Below are positions 6,793 through 13,950 of a stretch of 16,864 nucleotides of DNA, piece after piece. Location: positions 1 to 16,864 of the forward strand of contig JAJRPK010000132.1 in assembly GCA_024280785.1 (NCBI GenBank), written 5' to 3'. The notes beneath the pieces were generated by a model. It was not told the DNA's origin. It was given only the letters and a program-made list of their open reading frames with translations, and did not search any database. Numbering within the stretch: position 1 is the first letter of the stretch; each line of letters begins with the position of its first letter. The stretch is from Gammaproteobacteria bacterium (GTDB lineage Bacteria > Pseudomonadota > Gammaproteobacteria > Pseudomonadales > UBA7434). The position numbers were made by a program, and so were the translations under genes.

Positions 6793-8282
6793 GTGTGAAA
6801 ACGCGATACCAAGGTATAATAACGGTCTAACAACAGCGAGAGATTCTGATGAAGCGTTTCGTTGAAGGTGAAGACCGAACTCAGAGCACATTATTCCCAG
6901 CAAAGCTCGATGATTACATTAAAGATGACAACCCGGTCAGGGTTGTCGATGTTTTTGTTGATGAGCTGAACTTGTTTAAGCTGGGATTTGAGCGTGTCCA
7001 CCCGCAACCGATCGGTCGCCCTGGTTATCACCCCGCGATGCTGTTAAAAATATATATCTATGGTTATCTCAACCGGATTCAATCGAGTCGCCGATTAGAA
7101 CGCGAGGCTCAGCGTAATGTAGAGCTGATGTGGTTAACCGGTCGATTGATGCCCGATTTTAAGACCATAGCCGATTTCAGAAAAGATAACGGTCCCGCCA
7201 TTCGGCGAGTTTGCTGTGAGTTCATTGAGCTATGTCGCCGTTTAGAGTTGTTCACACAAGCCATCGTGGCCATCGACGGCAGTAAATTCAAAGCGGTGAA
7301 CAGCAAAGACCGGAATGACACGCGGGCCAGCATGAAGCGACGCATCGCGCGAATGGAGCAACACATCGAACGATACTTGTCCTTGCTTGACGAGGCTGAT
7401 AACGGTGAGCCTGTGGGGTGCGATACACAGGTGCCGAAACTCAAAGAAAAGATTGCGGCGCTAAAATCTGAGATGCAACGCTTGAAAGCGCGTGAACAGG
7501 AAGTACACCAGCATCCCGATAAGCAACTCTCAGAAACAGATCCTGATTCACGGCTGATGAAGAAAGGCGGCATGGGCTCACAGGTGAGCTACAACGTGCA
7601 AACCGCTGTAGATACAAAGCATAAACTGATTGTCGTACACGACGTCACTAATTCACCCGTCGATAGAAATCAACTGTTCCCCAACGCAGGGCTGGCTCAG
7701 CACCGACTCAAACAAAAAGAAATCCAGGTGCTTGCAGACCGCGGCTACTACAAAGGCGAAGCCATAAAAGCTTGCTACGATGCGGATATCAAAGTGTTGG
7801 TGCCCAAATCGTTTACCTCGGGAAACAAGGCAGCAGGCTTGTATGACAAGCAAGACTTTCACTACGATATCCAGACCGATCAGTACACGTGCCCGGCCGG
7901 TGAAACCTTATCCCGACGATTTGAGACGGTTGCCAATGGGATGGTGCTGCATGCGTATTATGCGTCCCAATTGACCTGCCAGGCTTGCGCATTAAAACCG
8001 AAATGTACTCGAGGGAAAGTTCGTCGAGTCAAACGCTGGGAACACGAGAATCTGTTAGATACGATAGAAAGCGAGTTGCGCAACACACCGGATGCGATGC
8101 AGAGCTAAGACTCATCGTTAAGCTATTTATTTGCGCCTCTACGGAGCCAATCTGACGATCTGACAAGACTAAAATATTAATCATGGATTATTTACTGACA
8201 ATTTCATGTCGCTGTAATCGTCGCTGAATAGACCAGATGAGCGGGAAACCGGAATAATAGTGAGCGTTTTTTGTTTTCACAC
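6793..8282 (+). mobile_element. IS1182-family insertion sequence, degraded
   Basis: GTGTGAAAAC at 6793-6802 and its exact complement GTTTTCACAC at 8273-8282 bracket the transposase frame. GTGTGAAAAC is part of the terminal repeat seen in IS1182-type elements. The bases just outside are partly similar (AGACT on the left, AGGTC on the right in the same orientation), so the true ends may lie a few bases further out. Between the transposase stop and the right repeat there is about 165 bp that does not encode the missing transposase C-terminus, pointing to an internal replacement or deletion. A target duplication was not found. Confidence 0.6.
6849..8108 (+). pseudogene. IS1182-family transposase, C-terminally truncated
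   Basis: The 419-residue frame matches IS1182-family transposases from its start: RFVEGEDRTQSTLFP, IGRPGYHPAMLLKIYIYGYL, SSRRLEREAQRNVELMWLTG and DFKTIADFRKDN. The first catalytic Asp is in AIDGSKFKAVN (D143) and the second in LADRGYYKGE (D297). Residues about 160-222 are helical and charged. A zinc-ribbon-like Cys region (CPAG, CQACALKPKC) follows. Full proteins continue after the ...PDAM segment with a VEHPFGTLK block holding the catalytic Glu and then about 60 more residues; here the frame stops directly after DAMQS. The DDE triad is therefore incomplete and the protein is predicted inactive. The start is preceded by a GCGAGAGA sequence as possible ribosome-binding site. Confidence 0.85.
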
Positions 8283-8676
8283 GACCTCAGGCGTTTTGAG
8301 ACACCCATCTACCTTGTTTAAAATCTTTGCCGATTGGCCACTCATTTTTCCCAACTTTTTCCCAATTTTTTTTAATCAGGGTGCTTCATGGTGCGTTGCA
8401 GTTCTCGTAAGTCATTGATATCGTGTGGCTTGCGTGTTCCCTGGGTTTTATAGAGGGTCAAAAGAGCATTCCCATGGTAGCGATCTTATTGCTTCTATGA
8501 AGGCTGAAAATGACCAAAGCTTGATGTCTCCATTGCAAAGTCTAAGTGGCAGGATGAATGAACAACCTCGTAGCTCTGCTGCGGGATTGTTCATTGAGAA
8601 AAGATCAATCTTCGTTACAGCGTTTTGTATGGTGATGATCTCGAGTATTCTGGGTCGCTGACATTCCCTTTTTCTT
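8109..8676. other. Non-coding region spanning the IS right end
   Basis: About 570 bp without a convincing gene. It contains the right inverted repeat of the IS1182-like element (8273-8282), T-rich runs near 8345-8375, and the strong hairpin at 8557-8595. A rightward frame at 8425-8661 has no recognisable domain and is crossed by the hairpin, so it is not called. Confidence 0.5.
8557..8595. repeat. Strong 17-bp hairpin
   Basis: The arms 8557-8573 (AATGAACAACCTCGTAG) and 8579-8595 (CTGCGGGATTGTTCATT) pair at 16 of 17 positions as RNA, counting two G-U pairs, around a 5-nt loop CTCTG. The outer nine pairs are perfect. No T-run follows on either strand, so it is not a standard terminator. It may be a structured RNA, a palindromic repeat or a mobile-element end. 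Confidence 0.55.
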
Positions 8677-9231
8677 TCACTGTGCGGCCAACATCTTGAA
8701 GATCTCAGCTCCTTGTTCTATGCCAACCCACTCCTGAAGCATCCTTGATATTTCACTTGCTGAAAAAAAACCTCTAACACTGTTAGTGTCTCTATCGACA
8801 ACCAGACAATGTCGTTGTCCACTATCTATTAATGCTTGAATAATATCACCGATAGAAGCTGTGGCTAGATCTTTGAAATCTAGCGCGAGCAAGTTTCTTT
8901 TTGGCCTCATAAAATCGATTATCGATATTCCTTCCCGCTTAAATCCCTCCGATACATTCCAAAGAACCCTTTGATCATCGAGATCATCTGCACTGACAAC
9001 ACCCAAAAACTCCTTTCTTTCGTCGATAACAAATTTAAACTTAACGTGTGCCTTTCTCATGATGTTTTTGACATCAATCGCTGATACTGATGACTCGATA
9101 ACTAAGGGCTTGATGACATTAAAATCGTTAAAAAAAACAAGTGCAGGCGTTTCCAGAGAGTAATACTTTATTTCTTCTGGCCACTCTAAATTTTCAATAT
9201 TTGATGTGGAATAAAAATCTAAATTCTTCAT
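8677..9231 (-). CDS. CBS-pair domain protein
   Basis: The 184-residue soluble protein carries two CBS motifs, about residues 28-86 (ending FKFVIDERKEFLGVVSADDL) and 105-168 (IIDFMRP, then HCLVVDRDTNSVRGFFSASE). Tandem CBS motifs fold into a module that binds adenine nucleotides and usually senses energy or ionic state for a partner. No other domain is present, so it is a stand-alone Bateman module with an unknown partner. The start is the ATG complementary to 9229-9231, preceded by AGAGGAG at good spacing. It points leftward, the same way as the small secreted-protein gene upstream of it. Any link to the NhaD antiporter nearby is a guess. Confidence 0.85.
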   Translation of the reverse strand: MKNLDFYSTSNIENLEWPEEIKYYSLETPALVFFNDFNVIKPLVIESSVSAIDVKNIMRKAHVKFKFVIDERKEFLGVVSADDLDDQRVLWNVSEGFKREGISIIDFMRPKRNLLALDFKDLATASIGDIIQALIDSGQRHCLVVDRDTNSVRGFFSASEISRMLQEWVGIEQGAEIFKMLAAQ

Positions 9232-9318
9232 GGGATTATGCTCCTCTATTTATTTCTAGTGAAGATGGGTAATACTTGTACAATTGAGCCACTTGTTTAA
9301 GGCTTATATTCATATCCG

Positions 9319-9331
9319 TGCCGTGACGGCA
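9319..9331. promoter_or_regulatory. Short perfect palindrome in the CBS gene upstream region
   Basis: TGCCGT-G-ACGGCA is a perfect 6-bp inverted repeat with one central base, about 90 bp upstream of the leftward CBS-protein gene. It could be an operator half-site pair. No known regulator was matched. Confidence 0.25.
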
Positions 9332-9372
9332 TGTGATTGAGACAATCATAGGGTTGCCCTCCTGATAAAAAG

Positions 9373-9684
9373 TTAAATCGGGTATATAGAATTACGAATT
9401 TCTTTAGGAAGGAAAGGAGGTGCTCGTATCTGTTGGGGTTTTGTAGTTTCTACTGCGAGTAGTTGTACAGGATGATATGAAAAAGAAAGGGAGCCATTTT
9501 TTTTCAGAGATGGGTTATGTTTTCCAAGCCCATTCTCGTCAAAATCGCTATCATTGTTGTCATCTCCTAGATCCAGGCTCACTTGCTTCTGGTCAAGCGG
9601 ATTTTGGCCAGATAAAAGACAGCCCTCCCCAGCACTAATACTGGAGGCTTGCAGTAACATCAATAAAAAAATTACTCGTGTCAT
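9373..9684 (-). CDS. Small secreted hypothetical protein
   Basis: The 103-residue frame begins MTRVIFLLMLLQASSISAGEG, a plausible Sec signal peptide cleaved near residue 18, so the mature protein of about 85 residues would be periplasmic or secreted. The mature part has one Cys near its start, an Asp/Asn-rich acidic stretch (LGDDNNDSDFDENG) that might bind cations, and a Pro-rich C-terminus. No family was recognised. The ribosome-binding site is weak. The signal peptide is the main reason to call it. It lies 140 bp upstream of the CBS gene on the same strand. Confidence 0.5.
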   Translation of the reverse strand: MTRVIFLLMLLQASSISAGEGCLLSGQNPLDQKQVSLDLGDDNNDSDFDENGLGKHNPSLKKNGSLSFSYHPVQLLAVETTKPQQIRAPPFLPKEIRNSIYPI

Positions 9685-10169
9685 TAAAGATTATCTTTTG
9701 GTTTCTATTTAAAACAACATTGACTAATCTTATGACTATTTAAATCCTGATAAGTTTCTAGTCTAATGGCTTGTATCTGCGTTCTACTAGATGCGGGATT
9801 GACTTATAGCATCCAAATACCAGCAGCGCACCAGCCTGATGACACTAAATACCATTAAAACCAGCTGCTTATCTTCCAGGTCTGCCGTAGGCTGGGCACA
9901 GTTTTTTGCAAAAAAAATTAATATTGCATATACTTTGTAAGTGAGCCATTTGTGATTTGTATGTCAATATAGTTAACATACGAATCCTGCTAGGTAGGGG
10001 CAATTTCTGCGACTGTTTATTTTGAGCAGCCTGCAGAAGTGAGTAAAGTACATTGACAATATTATCGCCCCGACTGTATTTTATACCTATGTCAATCAAA
10101 GGCTAATATTATTAACTTATTTTATTAGTATTAAACTTCTAACCTTCTGTGTAGCAGGAGATTCACCCT
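9685..10169. other. Divergent intergenic region upstream of the RHH-cytochrome gene
   Basis: About 485 bp, AT-rich, between the leftward secreted-protein gene and the rightward RHH-cytochrome gene. No gene was recognised. It contains the promoter candidate at 10053-10082 and an inverted repeat CTAATA (10103-10108)/TATTAG (10123-10128). The repeat centres are 20 bp apart, so both would face the same side of the helix, and it lies just downstream of that promoter. It is a conceivable operator. Confidence 0.4.
10053..10082 (+). promoter_or_regulatory. Candidate promoter for the RHH-cytochrome gene
   Basis: A consensus TTGACA (10053-10058) is followed after 18 bp by TATTTT (10077-10082). Transcription would start near 10089, giving a leader of about 80 nt that contains the CTAATA/TATTAG inverted repeat. 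Confidence 0.5.
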
Positions 10170-10766
10170 ATGGGAAAGCAAGCGGTTCGGCTAACACTTT
10201 TTGTTGGCCCGCAAAAGAAAAAATATTTTGAAGAGCTTTTCGACATCGAATACCTGACATTCTCTCAAATGATTCGGCAATTAATACGTGAATACATAGA
10301 GGAGAAAATGGGGCGGAGTTGGTGGGACGAGGTTTTTACAGACGAGAACGATGATGAAAAAAATACTTCTCACAAACGAAGAAAAAAAATTAGAAACGCC
10401 GTATCCTTATCGTCTAAATTTACTCGTGTATCATTAAAGTGGGTCATTCCTTTTACGCTCACCATGGCCTCATTTTCCTTATCTTCTTTGGTATATGCAT
10501 CTTCGTCATCCGAAACGGCAGCAAAAAACATCATCGTAGAAAGCTGTAAAGCGTGTCATGGGCTGGATGGCAAGGCGAGAATGGGAAATGGGCCTAACCT
10601 AAATTGTCAAAATTGGGGTTATTTGTACAAGCGTCTTCATGCATTCACAGGAAGTGATAACGATCATGCCATTGACGATCGAGTTGTTAGAGAGTTATCT
10701 TTTGAAGAGATCGATTTTATTGCGCACTATTATTCAGAAACGGCATGTTCTAAATCCCAGCACTAG
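10170..10766 (+). CDS. Ribbon-helix-helix/transmembrane/cytochrome c fusion protein
   Basis: The 198-residue protein joins three parts. Residues 4-47 look like a ribbon-helix-helix domain: strand AVRLTLFV, then helices PQKKKYFEELFDIE and TFSQMIRQLIREYIEEK. Residues 48-90 are a charged linker ending in a basic stretch (HKRRKKIR), consistent with a cytoplasmic side. Residues 91-110 (WVIPFTLTMASFSLSSLVYA) form one membrane segment with a possible signal-peptidase site after VYA. Residues 111-198 form a monoheme cytochrome c domain with C126-x-x-C129-H130, GPNL, YLYKRLHAF and ELSFEEIDFIAHYYSE. The distal Met usually placed a few residues before the LSxEE helix is absent; M138 is the only Met left in the domain. 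AGGAG eight bases before the ATG at 10170 supports translation of the whole fusion. It could be a membrane-tethered heme-sensing regulator. The function is unproven. Confidence 0.8.
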   Translation: MGKQAVRLTLFVGPQKKKYFEELFDIEYLTFSQMIRQLIREYIEEKMGRSWWDEVFTDENDDEKNTSHKRRKKIRNAVSLSSKFTRVSLKWVIPFTLTMASFSLSSLVYASSSSETAAKNIIVESCKACHGLDGKARMGNGPNLNCQNWGYLYKRLHAFTGSDNDHAIDDRVVRELSFEEIDFIAHYYSETACSKSQH

Positions 10767-10821
10767 CTCAGCGCCAAGCAAAAAAATTAGAACCGAAACC
10801 ATTGAGGATGATTAAGGACTT

Positions 10822-11115
10822 ATGATTTACGAATTACTAGCGATTGGAGATTTTTTCTTACTGTTCACATTGATTTCAACCCATTTGGTATTGTTTATTG
10901 ATGTATCGCCATTACAGCAGCATCCGACATGCAGTCTTAACTTCATAATTGCGATTTTAACGTCGGCAGTAATACCCTCGCTGTTCGTCAGATTTATCAA
11001 CCTTTCAACATCCAAAGCTGAATTGTTATCGGGACTTACAATTTGCGTCGTGCTCAGTCTGCTAACAACGTTGACCATTCAAAAGGTTAATCCGGTAAAT
11101 ATCGATTTCTATTAA
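10822..11115 (+). CDS. Small three-helix membrane protein of unknown function
   Basis: The 97-residue product is very hydrophobic, with three likely membrane helices at about residues 3-27, 41-61 and 68-86, joined by short loops. No catalytic motif or known family was recognised. A ribosome-binding site, AAGGAC, lies five bases before the ATG. It starts 55 bp after the RHH-cytochrome gene on the same strand, with no terminator between, so cotranscription is likely. It could be a partner of the heme protein in the membrane, but only the position supports this. Confidence 0.6.
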   Translation: MIYELLAIGDFFLLFTLISTHLVLFIDVSPLQQHPTCSLNFIIAILTSAVIPSLFVRFINLSTSKAELLSGLTICVVLSLLTTLTIQKVNPVNIDFY

Positions 11116-11268
11116 ATGCTATCGGTTGAAATAACGAAGAAAATTGAAATATTTATCGCATAAAAGACGATTATTTTCCTGAGCGGAAATTTACGAGCAA
11201 ACAATATTTGTGATAACCCACTTATTGCAATCGTGCTATTTGTTCTTTCTCGATTGGAGGCGTAAGGG

Positions 11269-12765
11269 GTGTCTATTTTTCTACTTCATTTATACTGCTC
11301 TATAAGAAGTACACCAGCAACAAAATTGCCATCGTCATCAATAGATTCTTTAGCTCTTATTCAAAATATGCCTATGAATTTTTTTCTGTTTTTACTTGGT
11401 TTAACAATCCCCGTTTTTTCCTTTGCCTCGGAAAGCGGCGATATGGCGATCAATTTAACGACCAGCTGGGTAGGTTACGCTGCAATAGCCATTTTTTCGG
11501 CGGCCTACATCCTGGTGATTTTCGAAGAGCAGATTGGCCTTAGAAAATCAAAGCCGATGCTGTTGGCGGCTGGAATCATCTGGGTCCTGATTGCCCTTGC
11601 CTATAATTCACAGGGTATGCCCCACGCTGTTAAAGAAGGTATCCGTCACAACTTCCTGGAATACACGGAGTTGTTCTTCTTTTTGTTAGTAGCCATGACC
11701 TATATTAATGCGATGGTAGAGCGAGGTGTTTTTGATGAGCTGCGCAATTGGCTAGTGGCAAGAGGATTCAGCTACCGCGCCCTTTTCTGGATTACCGGTC
11801 TACTGGCCTTTTTCATATCTCCCGTTGCAGACAATCTGACCACCGCGTTAATCATGTGCGCTGTTGTGATGGCTGTGGGTAAAGATAAGCCTGCCTTTAT
11901 TGCTATAGCCTGTATCAATATTGTGGTGGGTGCCAATGCCGGAGGTGCCTTTAGTCCGTTTGGCGACATTACCACACTGATGGTTTGGCAGAAGGGGATA
12001 CTTGATTTCTCGGACTTCTTCAAGCTATTTATTCCCTCCCTGGTGAATTTCTTAGTGCCCGCAACCATCATGCATTTCGCGCTACCAGCGGGGAATCCTA
12101 CTGCCGACAAGATGGGAATATCCGCAATCAAGTTCGGCGGTATTACGATTGTCATACTATTTATGCTCACTATCGTTACTGCTGTCACTTTTTATAATTT
12201 TCTACACCTGCCGCCCGTGTATGGCATGATGACCGGACTTGCCTACCTCAAATTCTATGGATTCTACCTACGTAAAAGAGCCACTTTAATCGTCGACGGC
12301 ACCGAGTTTCCGCCGAGAAGTCACGACACTGACAGCTTCGATATTTTTGACCATATTGCCAAAGCCGAATGGGATACCTTATTCTTTTTCTACGGAGTTA
12401 TTATGGCGGTGGGTGGTCTCGGTTTTATCGGCTACCTTAGCATTGCATCGGGATTTATCTACGGCGAGCTTGGTGCCACCACGGCCAACGTACTGGTAGG
12501 CTTGATGTCGGCTATAGTCGACAATATCCCGGTAATGTTCGCCGTGCTTACCATGAACCCGGATATGTCTGAAATTCAGTGGCTACTGGTAACACTGACC
12601 GCCGGTGTCGGTGGCAGCTTGCTGTCGGTGGGGTCGGCAGCTGGCGTGGCACTGATGGGACAAGCGCGCGGCCACTACACATTTTTTAGCCATTTAAAAT
12701 GGACGCCGGTAATAGCACTGGGTTATTTCGCCAGCATTTATGTCCACTTTTTGGTTAATGGATAG
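11269..12765 (+). CDS. nhaD: NhaD-type Na+/H+ antiporter
   Basis: This is an inner-membrane sodium:proton antiporter of the NhaD family in the ArsB/NhaD (ion transporter) superfamily. It exports Na+ or Li+ in exchange for protons. The sequence shows many hydrophobic helices and family blocks: SWVGYAAIAIFSAAYILVIF, EEQIGLRKSKPMLLAAGIIW, the GIRHNFLEYTELFFFLLVAM segment, ISPVADNLTTALIMCAVVMA, GANAGGAFSPFGDITTLMVW, and a second-half VDNIPVMFAVLTM. The GTG at 11269 has a strong GGAGG at 8-bp spacing. Homologues, however, usually begin close to the in-frame ATG at 11374 (MNFFLFLLG, a signal-like helix), which has no ribosome-binding site. The GTG start is listed and the first 35 residues are doubtful. 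It follows the small membrane-protein gene by 153 bp, so it may share that transcript. Confidence 0.9.
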   Translation: MSIFLLHLYCSIRSTPATKLPSSSIDSLALIQNMPMNFFLFLLGLTIPVFSFASESGDMAINLTTSWVGYAAIAIFSAAYILVIFEEQIGLRKSKPMLLAAGIIWVLIALAYNSQGMPHAVKEGIRHNFLEYTELFFFLLVAMTYINAMVERGVFDELRNWLVARGFSYRALFWITGLLAFFISPVADNLTTALIMCAVVMAVGKDKPAFIAIACINIVVGANAGGAFSPFGDITTLMVWQKGILDFSDFFKLFIPSLVNFLVPATIMHFALPAGNPTADKMGISAIKFGGITIVILFMLTIVTAVTFYNFLHLPPVYGMMTGLAYLKFYGFYLRKRATLIVDGTEFPPRSHDTDSFDIFDHIAKAEWDTLFFFYGVIMAVGGLGFIGYLSIASGFIYGELGATTANVLVGLMSAIVDNIPVMFAVLTMNPDMSEIQWLLVTLTAGVGGSLLSVGSAAGVALMGQARGHYTFFSHLKWTPVIALGYFASIYVHFLVNG

Positions 12766-12790
12766 TGTAAGAAGATTGACTTTAGAACTG

Positions 12791-12835
12791 GTTCGAAGTT
12801 AGGACGTTAGGAAGTTAATTTTACAACACTATAAT
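12791..12835 (+). promoter_or_regulatory. Candidate copper-cluster promoter with phased 8-bp repeats
   Basis: A perfect -10 hexamer TATAAT (12830-12835) is preceded at 17 bp by TTAGGA (12807-12812), a weak -35. Overlapping it are phased repeats GTTAGGAC (12798-12805), GTTAGGAA (12806-12813) and GTTAATTT (12814-12821), with a related GTTCGAA just before. Repeats over a weak -35 suggest an activator-controlled promoter for the genes that follow. No known copper regulator box was matched. Confidence 0.45.
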
Positions 12836-12925
12836 AATTGAAGCATCGTTGCATAACGAAAAGAATTGACCTAGTATGCTATGAGTTCGTAAGGTAAGTT
12901 GATCACTGCGGTAGCAAACCGAACA

Positions 12926-13291
12926 ATGTGGATAGAAAAATACAGAAATATAATCGTGGCGCTACTGATGATGATCTTCATGGGTCAGGTAGTGGCGTCT
13001 ACTACTGTATCTTGCCAAAACCAGCTTGCTCCATCGCAATCTCATGAGCAGATGATGGAGCATTCGCAACATATCGGGTTAAGTTTGCCCTCAGCGGATA
13101 TCGTTTCCGCTTTAGTTTTAGGATGCTGTCCCGATTGTGATTATTGTAGCTTGGGTGGATGTACGGCAGCGGTATTGCCTGCACCCCAGCCTGCGTTTGT
13201 GCCAAATTCATCTTTGTTAATGAGTCATTATAATGGCCTGACTGAAAGCCAGTTAGCCGTTTCTCTCTTTCGTCCCCCTATTTCCCGCTAA
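12926..13291 (+). CDS. Small secreted Cys-rich protein, probably copper-linked
   Basis: The 121-residue product has a signal peptide (MWIEKYRN, then IIVALLMMIFMGQVVAS) cleaved near residue 25. The mature part has a His/Met patch (HEQMMEHSQH, residues 40-49) and a Cys cluster, C67-C68-x-x-C71-x-x-C74-x4-C79, plus C30. These are credible metal ligands, and the gene opens a run of copper-resistance genes. It resembles the small DUF2946-like proteins found beside cop genes, but the match is not certain. The ATG at 12926 gives a clean signal peptide. A TTG at 12899 would add nine residues and has an AAGG four bases upstream, so the start is uncertain. No role beyond metal binding can be stated. 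Confidence 0.65.
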   Translation: MWIEKYRNIIVALLMMIFMGQVVASTTVSCQNQLAPSQSHEQMMEHSQHIGLSLPSADIVSALVLGCCPDCDYCSLGGCTAAVLPAPQPAFVPNSSLLMSHYNGLTESQLAVSLFRPPISR

Positions 13292-13323
13292 CACAGGGTA
13301 GCTACGCCTGAAATTCGGCGTCT

Positions 13324-13366
13324 CTAACCTGATATGTATGCGGGAAGCCTCCAAACTTCCAGTTAG
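13324..13366 (+). other. Nested hairpin in the leader of the DUF411 gene
   Basis: CTAAC (13324-13328) can pair with GTTAG (13362-13366), and inside it GGAAG (13343-13347) with CTTCC (13356-13360). A separate small hairpin ACGCC/GGCGT lies just upstream (about 13303-13320). No T-run follows, so neither is a clear terminator. They may shape the spacer between two cotranscribed genes. Confidence 0.3.
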
Positions 13367-13404
13367 ATAGCTTGTAAAGGCCTCTGTTCTCTGTGGGAGT
13401 TATT

Positions 13405-13917
13405 ATGAAAAGTGTTGTTAAAAAAATGTTGTGGTCGCTGGCCATCTCTCTATTACCGGGGGTTGCCGCGTGCTCCGATAATACTGAATTGGCAACAGCA
13501 TCGTCCCTTCAAGATCGTCAGGTAGAAAGGGTAACACTCGATGTTTACAAAAGCCGAACCTGCCGTTGTTGCAATAAATGGATAACACATCTCGAGGCTT
13601 CCGGTTTTGAAGCGAATGTACATCACCCTGCAAATTTGAATAAATTAAAGTCTGACAAAGGAATTGTTCCCCGTTACCAATCTTGTCATACGGCCGTATC
13701 GAAAGATGGATATGCATTTGAAGGCCATATTCCAGCCGATATCATTCAGCGATTTCTCGCGCACCCCCCTCCTAATGCTATCGGTTTAGCTGTTCCCGGT
13801 ATGCCTGTCGGTAGTCCTGGTATGGAGATGGGTAATCGCTACGATGAATACGATGTGCTACTGCTTAAACAAGATGGTGATGTTGAAGCCTATGAGCATA
13901 TTAGCGCCAAACGGTAG
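13405..13917 (+). CDS. DUF411 metal-binding lipoprotein
   Basis: The 170-residue product is a DUF411 protein, a family found repeatedly beside copper-resistance genes and thought to bind metal in the periplasm. Conserved blocks are LDVYKSRTCRCCNKWITHLE (Cys53, 55, 56), YQSCHTAV (Cys94, His95), EGHIPADII and GLAVPGMPVGSPGMEMG, all in the usual order. The N-terminus (MKSVVKKMLWSLAISLLPGVAAC) ends in VAAC, a plausible lipobox, so the mature protein would be a lipoprotein anchored at Cys23. The ATG at 13405 is chosen for its TGGGAG ribosome-binding site; an upstream in-frame GTG at 13393 overlaps that site. It lies 33 bp before copA, so the two are likely cotranscribed. Confidence 0.9.
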   Translation: MKSVVKKMLWSLAISLLPGVAACSDNTELATASSLQDRQVERVTLDVYKSRTCRCCNKWITHLEASGFEANVHHPANLNKLKSDKGIVPRYQSCHTAVSKDGYAFEGHIPADIIQRFLAHPPPNAIGLAVPGMPVGSPGMEMGNRYDEYDVLLLKQDGDVEAYEHISAKR

Positions 13918-13950
13918 GTGTGCTGAGTTACACAGTTAAGAGGATACGTT

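Noticed and set aside
8425..8661. Rightward 78-residue frame after the IS
   Set aside because: No recognisable domain, and it is crossed by the 17-bp hairpin.
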